From positions 26,937,501-27,001,500 of the forward strand of contig NC_135359.1 of NCBI RefSeq assembly GCF_051622035.1: a stretch of 64,000 bases of DNA. Direction: 5' to 3'. The DNA is from Arctopsyche grandis. Lineage: Eukaryota > Arthropoda > Insecta > Trichoptera > Hydropsychidae. Positions 12,040-23,900 of the stretch are shown one piece after another. The translations under genes were made by a program, and so were the position numbers. Each line of letters begins with the position of its first letter. Within the stretch, counting starts at the first letter, position 1. The notes beneath the pieces were generated by a model that was not told the origin of the DNA, did not search any database, and saw nothing but the letters and a program-made list of their open reading frames with translations.

Positions 12040-14862
12040 TTTCTATGACGCCATTGCGGATTGCCCCTGAGCGACTCCTACGATAATAAACTTGTACATA
12101 TATTATATGTACATACATGCAATATACATTTATAGATTATAAAATTTTAAATCATATTCAGATAATCGTGACAAAATAGGTAGGATGGTTTTGTCAATTT
12201 GATGAGGAACCTTTTCAACAATGAAATCAGATAAATTAACAAACTCTGGTATGAACCGATCTACTTGGAGTCAAAAAAATCCAAGTCTGACCAGCAGTAC
12301 TAGAATAATACTTCTAAAAAATTCGTTTCAATCAAAGTCAACCCGGAAACCTCTCGGTGGTAAGGATTAACGCAACCACATAAATGCTTTTATTGTTCAC
12401 AATACATTTTAGTTGTAATTTTATATTTTTCCATGATCGGCTTGTTGAAATCATATTCAAATAGTAGTGACAGAGTGGGTAGGATGGATTTTGCCAATTT
12501 GATTAAGAACCGTTTCAACAATTAAATCAGATAAATTGACAAAATCTGATAGGAAACGATCGACTTGGAGTCACAAGTATCCGAGTCTAACCAGTAGTAC
12601 TAGAGAAATACTTCTAAAAAACTCATTTCAATCGAGGTTAACCCAAGGCTTGAATCCGAGAAGCTCTCGGTGGTTAGCATCAACGCAACCACCCAGCTAT
12701 ACTACTGGCTAATGAAATATTAGTAAAACATTTGATTTGACCATGCTGCTATATTGATTTATAAATGCTACTTGTTATTAACAATACATTTTTTTAATTT
12801 TATGTTTTTCCATGAAGCCGTTATCGGCTTGTTGAAATCATATTCAAATAGTGATGACCGAGGGGTAGGACGGTTTTTTCAAATTGTATGAAGAACCATT
12901 TCAACAATTAAATCAGATAAATTGGCAAAATCTGATAGGAAACGGTCGACTTGGAGCACAAATATCCAAGTCTGACCAGCAGTACTAGAAAAATACTTCA
13001 TTTCAATCAAGATCAACCCAAGGTTTGAACCTTAGAAGCCTTCGGTGGTTAGCATCAACGCAACCACCCAGCTATACTGCTGGCTAATGAAATATTAGTA
13101 AAACATTTGAGTTGACCATGCTGCTATATTGATTTATAAATGCTATTTGTTATTCATAATACATTTTATATATTTTTTAATTTTATATTATTCCATGATG
13201 CCGTTATCGGCTTGTCGAAATCATATTCAAATAGTGGTGACCAAGGGGTAGGACGGTTTTTGCAAATTTCATGAAGAACCATATCATCAATAAAATCAGA
13301 TATATTGGCAAAATCTGATAAGAAACGATCGACTTGGAGCACACATATCCAAGTCTGGCCAGCAGTACTAGAAAAATACGTCATTTCAATCAAGATCAAC
13401 CCAAGGCTTGAACCTTAGAAGCTTTCGGTGGTTAGCATCAACGCAACCACCCAGCTATACTACTGGCTAATGAAATATTAGTAAAACTTTTGATTTGACC
13501 ATGCTGTTATATTGATTTATAAATGCTACTTGTTATTAACAATACATTTTTTTAATTTTATGTTTTTCCATGAAGCCGTTATCGGCTTGTTGAAATCATA
13601 TTCAAATAGTAGAGACAGAGTGGGTAGGATGGTTTTTGCCAATTTGATGAAGAACCATTTAAACAATTAAATCAGATAAATTGGCAAAATCTGATAGGAA
13701 ACGATCGACTTGGAGCACAAATATCCAAGTCTGACCAGTAGTACTAGAAAAATACTTCATTTCAATCAAGATCAACCCAAGGCTTGAACCTTAGAAGCTT
13801 TCGGTTGTTAGCATCAACGCAACCACCCAGCTATACTACTGGCTAATGAAATATTAGTAAAACATTTGAGTTGACATGCTGTTATATTGATTTATAAATG
13901 CATTTTGTTGTTCACAATACATTTTATATTCTATATATATTTTTTAATTTTATATTATTCCATGATGCCGTTATCGGCTTGTTGAAATCATATTCAAATA
14001 GTGATGACCGAGGGGTAGGACGGTTTTTGCAAATTGTATGAAGAACCATTTCAACAATTAAATCAGATAAATTGGCAAAATCTGATAGGAAACGATCGAC
14101 TTGGAGCACAAATATCCAAGTCTGACCAGTAGTACTAGAAAAATACTTCATTTCAATCAAGATCAACCCAAGGCTTGAACCTTAGAAGCTTTCGGTGGTT
14201 AGGATCAATGCAACCACCCAGCTATACTGCTGGCTAATGAAATATTAGTAAAACATTTGAGTTGACATGCTGTTATATTGATTTATAAATGCATTTTGTT
14301 GTTCACAATACATTTTATATTCTATATATATTTTTTAATTTTATATTATTCCATGATGCCATTATCGGCTTGTCGAAATCATATTCAAATAGTGGTGAAC
14401 GAGGGGTAGGACGGTTTTTGCAAATTGTATGAAGAACCATTTCAACAATTAAATCAGATAAATTGGCAAAATCAGATAGGAAACGATCGACTTGGAGCAC
14501 AAATATCCAAGTCTGACCAGCAGTACTAGAAAAATACGTCATTTCAATCAAGATCAACCCAAGGCTTGAACCTTAGAAGCTTTCGGTGGTTAGCATCAAC
14601 GCAACCACCCAGCTATACTACTGGCTAATGAAATATTAGTAAAACTTTTGATTTGACCATGCTGTTATATTGATTTATAAATGCATTTTGTTGTTCACAA
14701 TACATTTTATATTCTATATATATTTTTTAATTTTATATTATTCCATGATGCCATTATCGGCTTGTCGAAATCATATTCAAACAGTGGTGACAGAGGGGTA
14801 GAACGGTTTTTGAAAATTTTATGAAGAACCATTTCAACAATTAAATCAGATAAATTGTGCAT
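12040..14862 (-). repeat. tandem array of SINE-derived units (about 375-392 bp period)
   Basis: Seven SINE bodies plus a partial eighth repeat head to tail. The marker TTCCATGA recurs at 12429, 12808, 13191, 13566, 13958, 14349 and 14741, giving intervals of 379, 383, 375, 392, 391 and 392 bp. Read on the - strand, each unit has a tRNA-like head (GGTGGTTGCGTTGATGC, then a GGTTCAAGCC B-box-like element). It also carries the body CGATCGTTTCCTATCAG...TTGCCAATTTATCTGATTT found in the dispersed SINEs at 46.6, 49.4, 50.6, 52.2 and 52.8 kb. The last three full units are the most alike, which fits recent expansion at that end. Short reading frames in it (for example 13166-13399) are by-products. Confidence 0.9.
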
Positions 14863-14972
14863 GGAGTTTTAATTTAATTTATAAATTTATGTATGGAGTT
14901 TTAATTTAAAAATTGGTTCCATATACATATGTGCTAATATAATAAAATGCATGTTTTTTTTTATTATTTCAG

Positions 14973-17900
14973 GCTATGCTCTGAAGTGTCTTCGAAGAAG
15001 AACCACACGCTGAAGCCACGTGTAGTACTACCCGAGCACTACGTCAAAGGTAACAATCAATCTTCGAGTGAACCCAATACGATAAACCGCGACCTTTAAC
15101 AACCGACGATTCCGAACTCCCACTAAAGACTACTTAGCCTAATGTATCACTATCATCGAAACAGCCATAAATATCCAAAAATCCGATTACGAACTTGAAA
15201 ACCCTCCATTATCTTGTACATATTACGACGGCGGGCTCGCTATCAAGATGCTCGCCGTTCGCGGATTTTTTTTTTCTTTTTTGCTTCCCTCCTTTACAAG
15301 TCTGTGTACGTGAATATTCCGGGCAGATTGAGAGGCGAGATTGCGGCGAATAGTTCCGACGCACGAAAACTGCAGGCAATTTTATATGGACATTAAATAT
15401 TCAGACCGGATAACGGCCGGCAACACGGGGGTGGATCGTTAATGTGCTTGACCTTAGGCGTTAGCGTTGGAAAAACTTTTACGAGCGAACTTGAAAAATA
15501 AAAGTACGGAAAAGAAGAGCAACCCCTCTGTGGGGCCTCCGATTGAGTTTCACTGCCATTATGTTTAAACATGAAAGCCTTAAGCGGCTTGCGGTATCTG
15601 GAAAATTAACATAACAACACCACACCAACTCATCAATGTACTATGTGTTGGGGCGAAAACATACAGTGATGAACGGCACACCGCGTGCATGGCTCCTCGC
15701 TGTGGGTGGTCTCCTACATTTCTTCAAATATGAGATACACCATTATCGATCACTGTCAAGCAAAGATAAATAGAATCATACAATTTGACCGAAAAATGTC
15801 CAGAGGATCATTGTGGCCGGCACGGCACTGAATGGCAATTTTTTTCGCATGTTTAACCCTCCCTCACCGAAGTGGGGTATGCAAGTACCCCAATTTTTAC
15901 GTTTTTCGTAATAACTATGTCGTTTTCAAAGCTATACACCCTATATTTCTTGTATTCCTAGAACGAACTACAAGAAATTTATTTTTATAGATTTTGTATG
16001 AATTAGGAAAGGGGTACATCGTAAAAAAATACATTTATACATTTCTACGTTCTAAAGTATGATTTAAAGGCGGTAACGATAGGTTATGTTTTTGACTGTT
16101 CGCTTGCATATTCTTGTTGATCGATGAATTAATGCGAGAGAAAGAGACAGCTATAATTTCGTAACTTATTTTTTTCGTCGCTTTTGGCGCGTGGCTATTG
16201 AGTCATGCAGTCACCTGTTGGCCTTACCTATGTGCGCTTGCGTGTTGATGCCTGTCGTTATTTTTTGATATATAATAGTCAAAAACATGCTATAGGACTA
16301 AAACTTTTTATGTTGATGAATATATAAAATGATTAATAAGATATATATTGAAACCATTTGTATTGATAAAAGCTATATTTTGATTTAAAAATACTGGGGT
16401 CTTACTCGACCCCGGTTGGGGACACTCGTTCGATCTCGACGATTTTTATCCTTCAAAGGATAAAAATATCTAAAAAAAACCGCGTGCCACATTCACCACT
16501 GTGTGATTTCGCCCTTATACGGCTGAAAGCTTTAATCGTTAAAAATTTAATGCTAATGCGGATAATACCAAGTGCTGGAATCCTGACAACGAAAAACCAC
16601 AATTCAATCAAGCTACAATAACGACAAGCCATAAAATTTACATATTGACCGGAAAACTATCATAAAAATCGAATTTTCATCATACATACATACATCCAAG
16701 GTGCGGTAAAAGTCGCTTTAACAATTGATTTTCGAATAATTGCGAACTAAATGTGACAAATAAATAAAAAAAATTGAAATGAGAGCTTATTTTTGTTTGT
16801 TTTTTGCATGCATGTATGTATGTAGGTATTATACATATATGTACATATGTCAAAAGTTGTAACAGAAACATGTGAGCTATTATATTGTATGCTCTTTTCG
16901 TGGAATTTTCCATTACTTTTCAGTATTTTTTGTGTTATCATTTGAGCTCTTCCTGTACAGCTCATATCTCCAACTGATTCCTGATAATTCAAAAGCGAAA
17001 AAAGAATATAATTTATTAAAATATGTATGTAGTTCACGGACTTTAACCGCACCTTGTACAAAATTTGTCACAAATAAAGCACATTTTTCCAAAAGCTTTG
17101 TCATTATGTATATCGGGCTTTCAACATATGAAACGTCCACTTTTCTTCATTTCGAGACATATGTACATGTGTACATATCTCTCAAAACTTTAAATATAAT
17201 GTTTTGCATTTAACAATATTTAAAAATACTGGTGGTCTAGAATACGTTTATTCTGCTTTTTCGATATTCTGGACATATCGTATTAAAAGAAGTGATAACA
17301 ATTCGTGAATTAAATCAAATAGAAATAGTTTTTTAGAACTGAAAATTGGACTTCCACCACTTTATGTACATACATATTGTATGCACACCAATCAAGATTG
17401 AAAGTGGGACTATGGATTTTATATTTCACAACGTATAGAAGAATCCCTTTTTATCATGCCATATTAAACTCAATATACATATGTAGTACAGTAATATTTT
17501 TAAACATGAATAGTTCTACTTGTGTAATATGTAATATTGAATTGAAAAATAGCTTGGATATAATCTATATGGCGTATATGAATTGCGTCATTTTATATTG
17601 CTCATATATGTATATGTATTTTATCACGTTCTAGTATTATACTGTATAAATCTTAATGTAGTTTTTTTAATAAACCTTCATTAATTAGTAGTGGATTAAT
17701 TTTTTTAAAAATAGATTCAATAATAAAAGAACTAGGTTATTCATTATGAGTGTACAATGAACATCTATTTTCTTATTAACTATTAACCAGCAAACGCTTT
17801 TCAATGTCTTTGCAACGCTTATTGTTGCGACCTCGTTTTAAAATGTCCATATTGTAAAGGACTAGTGCGGATAAATGGTATGAAAAATATTATCTACAGT

Positions 17901-20900
17901 CGCAACATGAAAATCGTTTTATCGCGTTTAATCGTGAACTTCAGCTAAATATACATACATACTATAATATAAATACTATACTTATGTATATATATATACA
18001 AGTAAGCTAAATAATAAAAAAATATATAGTTTTGAACATATAATATCTGATACTACAGTGGAACTTCGATTATCCGAATTTTCGATGATACCGATTGTTA
18101 AAAACAAATACAAATTTTACGATTTTGCTGCTTTGATTTGCATACCATAAAAATTCGAAAATAAAACGGAAAAATGAGTCAGTTGTCTTCAAAATTCAAT
18201 ACTCAAAGGACGTTTGTTTCTTGAAATTTTGATCGCGATTTAAATATTTATTTTTATTATTAGCAATATGGAAAAGAAAATAATAACAAAACGTGTTGTA
18301 TTATCATTAAAAGAAAAAATTAGATATATTCAATGCCTTAAAAAGCAGTGTCTTAGGACGTTTTTTGTCAAATAAATATGGTGTTGGAACGTCGACGATC
18401 TCGGATATAAAAAAACAAAGTGAATTAATTATTAAGTTTACTGTTTCTTCAATGTCAGAAGATATGAAGAAGTCGACGATTGTATTTTTATATAGTTCAT
18501 TCAAAGACGATCGTCTTGTCAGCCAATATCTGGTCCATTATTGTATGAAAAGTATTCGCGATTTGGCAGGCTCAAAAAGAACAGCTTTAAGCAAAAATCC
18601 ATGGTTGAATTTCTTAATAAAGAATAATTTAATATAGATCTTCATGTTATTATATAATATACTAGTTGTTTTACCCGGCTTCGCTCAGTATTTGTAATAT
18701 AAACAGCTTAAACATGACGAATCTAAAAGTAAATATTCATTTGTTTTTTTATTACAATTATTTGAATCGAAAATAAAATATATATTCAAGCAATCGAATC
18801 GTCATAGAAAATGACTTGTTTTCGATTTCCAAACAACTATAGTTACAAACTTACAAAGTCTCTTTCGAAATTATATATAAGATTATTATATGTATATTAT
18901 ACCAGAATCCGGCGGCTCCCCCGGGGGCATTCGCCCCCAGCACCCCCCGGGACTTCGCCCCCGGCGCCCCACGCCCCCATTTCGTCATGGAAATTTTAAC
19001 TTGTTTTTGAAGTTCCCAACCATTTTTTAACCAACAATACAAAGTCTCTTTCGAAATTATACATACATATATTAGATGTATGTAAATGTAAACAAATAAA
19101 AATTATTCATACTGAATATACACATCTTTCCCTGTCAATTGTGATTTTTTCAATTATCCGGACTACCTTTATCCCTGACTAGTCCGGATAATCGAGGTTC
19201 TACTGTATTTTGTAATACGAAATTTAGACAGGATTTGGCATGCATAATATTTTAATATTTACAAACTTCCAAAGTCTCTTTCGAAATTATATATTAGATG
19301 TATTATATATTATACCAGAATCCGGCGGCTCCCCCGGGGCCCTTCGCCCCCAGCACCCCCTGGGCCTTCGCCCCCGGCACCCCCCGCCCCCATGTCGTCA
19401 TGGAAATTTTAGCTTGTTTTCTACGTTCCCAACCATTTTTTAACCAACAATACAAAGTCTCTTTCGAAATTATACATATATTAGATGTATGTAAATGTAA
19501 ACAAATAAAAATTATTCATACTGAATATACACATTTTTCCCTGTCAATTGTGATTTTTTCGATTATCCGGACTACCTTTATTCCTGACTAGTCCGGATAA
19601 TTGAGTTTCTACTGTATTTTGTAATACGAAATTTAGACAGGATTTGGCATGCATAATATTTTAATATTTACAAACTTACAAAGTCTCTTTCGAAATTATA
19701 TATTAGATGTATTATATATTATACCAGAATCTGGCGGCTCCCCCGGGGGCATTCGCCCCCAGCACCCCCCAGGCCTTCGCCCCCCGGCGCCCCCCATCCC
19801 CCGTCCCCATGTCGTCATGGAAATTTTGACTTGTTTTCGAAGTTCCCAACCATTTTCCAACCAACAATACTTAAATACAAAGTCTCTTTCGAAATTATAT
19901 ACATATTAGATGTAAATGTAGACAAATAAAAATTATTCATACTGAATATACACGTATGTATTTCCCTGTCAATTGTGATTTTTTCAATTATCCGGACTAC
20001 CTTCATCCCCAATTAGCCAGGATAATCGAGGTTCTACTGTATTTTGTAATACGAAATTTAGACAGGATTTGGCATGCATAATATTTTATCTACCTACATA
20101 TATTGGATCTACGTGACGAGACAGGATGTTAAATTACAGAAAACGCAAATATCGGAAGGCAAAGATCGAAAATCGAAAGATCTTAAGTCGAAAGATCAAA
20201 AAAAAATGGTGCATGGTAAACGGTACATACTCACTTAATTTGCACGAGCAGGATACAACAGGAACAAGAGGAACGTGCTTTTCCTCCCGTATTCTGCGCG
20301 CGCACATTAATACGGGAGGAAAAGCCTGTTCCTCTTGTTCCTGTTGTATCCTGCTCGCGAAAATTAAGTGAGTATGTACCGTTTACCATGCACCATTTTT
20401 TTTTTGATCTTTCGATTTTCGATCTTTGCCTTCCGATATTTGCGTTTTCTGTAATTTAACATTCTGTCTCGTCACGGAGACCGACATATATTATATATAT
20501 ATATACATATGTTTTAATATTTTTGTGACATGTTATGGTAAAATATATTTTTTTGTTCAATAGCAAACACTCAAGGTTACTTTGATGAAAAGTGTGTGCT
20601 TTGACACTAACCCCCCCTAATAATTAGTTACTGAATGATTTCCATTGTTGATTCGTCAATTTTGTAAGTTCGACGATTGCACCGTGTCTGCGTGACCATG
20701 ATTTCACCTTCCAATAGTCAAGGACCACTTTCGTTCGGTGTTCCATTGTCATAGTATGGTGATGAGCAGCATCTAGGACTCGTACGAGCACAATGGCCGA
20801 CCAGCTCGGCGTCACGTGAACCGAATGATACGTTTTATTGGCCGAAGAATCGACGGCCGCGACGGTCCCCGGTTGTCCCCTTTGTCCATTTAACTGTCCG

Positions 20901-23900
20901 ACTGCTCGTAAATCAATTTGCAAGTCATACACGTGAACCGTTAATATTGATTAATGACCAACGTTCCATATAAACATTATGCGAACATCCATCTGCATAT
21001 CTCTTAAGATAATCGAGCCGGTGAGTTAGCCAATATCCGTGTGTGCAATCTAACACTTAGCGGGGGATAATGGCGATTTGGAGAAAGTTAACTGCTGGCA
21101 AAATTTGGGAATTAGATTTAATCACTCTATAATTCAATAGCACGATGGAAATGATACAACAAAAAATTTGAAAACAATTTTTAATAAATTTAAATGCAAA
21201 TTTATTTTTGATTTTTAAATGCTTTTATTATTACAAAATTATGTTTACATTACATCTTATATCTATTTTAATAGCTACTGATCTACTGATCATTTTCTAT
21301 TTTACAATTTAATTTAATTTGGTTAGTAATCATAGTATTATATTATTCTAATATTAATCTACAGCATAATAGGAAAAATATCTCAAAAACCTATTTACAA
21401 TCCTTATAAATGCTCATAATACATCTAATACATAATATTGATTAAAGACTCACTAAAGTCGATGACCTAAAGCAGATTGTATTTGGGTAATCTATGTTTA
21501 TACCTGAAGGGTATAGACATTTTGTTATAATCACCGAGACTCTTCACAAGTGTGTTAGTATGGTTATTAGTGATTTTGTCATAGAATATACTGGTTAGTT
21601 TGTTAGTAATGTCTGTAACAAACGGAATATTATATATGGCATGCAGTTTTTTCATTTTAGTATATATGGGTGTATTATAAGTTATTTTTAGGGATTTATT
21701 TTGTATTATTTGGAGCTTGGAAAGGTTGGTATTCTAGGCGTTATTCCATACAGGTAAGCATAGGTTCAAATGCAAATTTATAATAGTTTAATAAAATATA
21801 GAGTTATGGGGGTGGGACGAATGAGACGACTGGGTTGTTGATGCACGAGTCTTTATTATGGCAGCCGAGGAAGAAGTGCTGTAGCAACTTTTAAACGCGG
21901 CCGAGTTGGTCCCAACTCGCAGGAATGTGACCGAAACTCGACCATGACATAAAGCAGAGCATCGTAACCTCTGGATATTCGCGGCACACATTGTTTACGA
22001 CTCGTAGAGTTTGTCAGCTACGTACATACATATGTATGTACTTTATCGGCAGTCGCTAGTTATTCCGTATATGCATAGGTGACAAAACGCTAACTAACAT
22101 CGGTTTTCTCCCTCACACGCGATCTCACTCGCACGCATTAGGCCAAAGTGCTGTTCGGGGAACAAATATTGCCGCGGCACACAGGTTAAGATGCTCTGAC
22201 ATAAAGCCGCCATAGAGTGAAAAAAGAAAAAGTTATAGGCGTTTAAACAATTAAAATCGGACATAGTGAGAGGGTGGCGAAAAGGGAGTAAACGATCGGA
22301 ACAGACAATACACGTCACCGAGAAAGATTATGGAGTATTTTCAAACGTCTCTATTACGATTATTTTTCACCATCATAATGGCAGACTTGATTTCCATATA
22401 TATATTGATGGCCAAACCGAGCAAAATGGCAAAGTTTGACAACGATTGGAAGAGTGTGGAAAAAACCCAAATTTCGTCAAATGAAAAAATCGAAAGTGAA
22501 GTAAGAAGAGGCTAGTAATAATAATAATCATAATATGGGGCGTATGAAGTGAAACGACGGAATTGGTAAGGCACGACTGTTTAATGTGATGGGCGGGAAG
22601 GAAGTAAAGTAGCAACAGACCAACATGGCCGAGTTGGTCCCAACTCGCAGGATAGTGAACGAAACTCGACCATGTCGTAGAGCCACCACAATAATAATAA
22701 TAAAAAAATCAACCTCCTGAATAGATGAGCTGATTTCAGCATGGAGAATAAAATAAAAACAAGCTCTGTATATATTACTAGTGTTGTACCCGATGAAATA
22801 TCATCGCATGTGTCATATTAAGTTATTAAATAAAAACAATTAAAATGAATGTGTCGGTCCTGTGTTCGATCTGCACGCGGTCGAATTTTTTTCAAGTACC
22901 TTTTAAATATATTTAATTTAATATTTAAATTTAATTGTTTAATATGAAAAAAATGGTAAAAACTACCTACCTACCTATGTACATATAAACAATATAAAAC
23001 AATGATAGAAAAATTAATTACTTAAATACGTTTTCAATAGATGGCACTAAATGCTCAGAGCCTAATTTGCCCAGAGGAAACATCGGTAGCAAAAAGTATA
23101 TATTATATATAGAAGTTTTTCGTTGATCTGTTATTATGTTCGTATTATATTCGTACATTTTGATGGCAGTGGTTTAGCTGTAACCTACATATGTATGTCG
23201 AATCGAAACGACTATTATAGTACGGCGAGCGTTATCTCTGACAGACAGACAGACAGAATAGCGATATTATATATATATGATGATGATATGTAAGAATACT
23301 CTATATAAAAGTTGCTTATATTATATATGAACTGTCTTAATTAAAAAAAATATTACATAAGTGGTTTTTTAAATTTATTAACAACTTTATTTTTTTACTG
23401 AATTTGTTATATGTATGTACTTTGCAGAAGTTAGACCACCGTCAAAAAAAGGACAACCAGTTGTAGTTGAGTTCAGTATTTATGTTGTGGATGTCAATTC
23501 TATCAATGTTGAAGATATGGACTTCCGGTAAGTGCTACATATTTCCAAACTAAAGTATTTCATACTGAAAAAAGATTTTTTAACAATATTCAAAAAACTA
23601 ATTTTTAGTGTGGACATGTTTATCCGTCAAACTTGGACTGAGTCTCGTCTACAATTGCCCAACGACATATTTGAAGAAGGAGACGACTATGTAACGTTAC
23701 CTTCAGAATTTTTTGACAATTTGTGGCATCCAGATCCCTATTTCTTGAACTCTAAAATAACAGGTGAATTTTCATTGATCTATACTTCATTTTTACAAGG
23801 CTCTTTATTCTAGCTTTATATTGATACAAATATTAATTGCCTTTTTCAGAAATTGCAACGCTCACTCATAAGTTTTCATCGGTCACTCTATATCGAAATA

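Noticed and set aside
13166..14557. Three similar - strand frames (MILIEMxYFSS...)
   Set aside because: They are the same stretch of the tandem SINE unit repeated; SINEs do not encode protein.
12040..14862. CRISPR-like or tRNA gene array
   Set aside because: The period is far too long and the unit is a SINE. The tRNA-like boxes are SINE promoter heads without a foldable cloverleaf that I can support.
15857..16440. Possible piggyBac at TTAACCCTCCC
   Set aside because: There is no inverted right terminus followed by TTAA. The GGGGTC-rich right part is suggestive only.
18811..19909. Pro-rich frames over the GC blocks
   Set aside because: They repeat with each tandem unit and have no start or splice context.
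20126..20371. Cys-rich frame shared with 24573-24767
   Set aside because: It arises from the palindromic MITE sequence and appears on opposite strands of the two copies.
22330..22515. 61-codon frame with a hydrophobic start, a possible signal-peptide exon for the channel
   Set aside because: It lies inside repeated element B. The equivalent frame in the second copy (from 55187) is broken, and no donor of the right phase follows.
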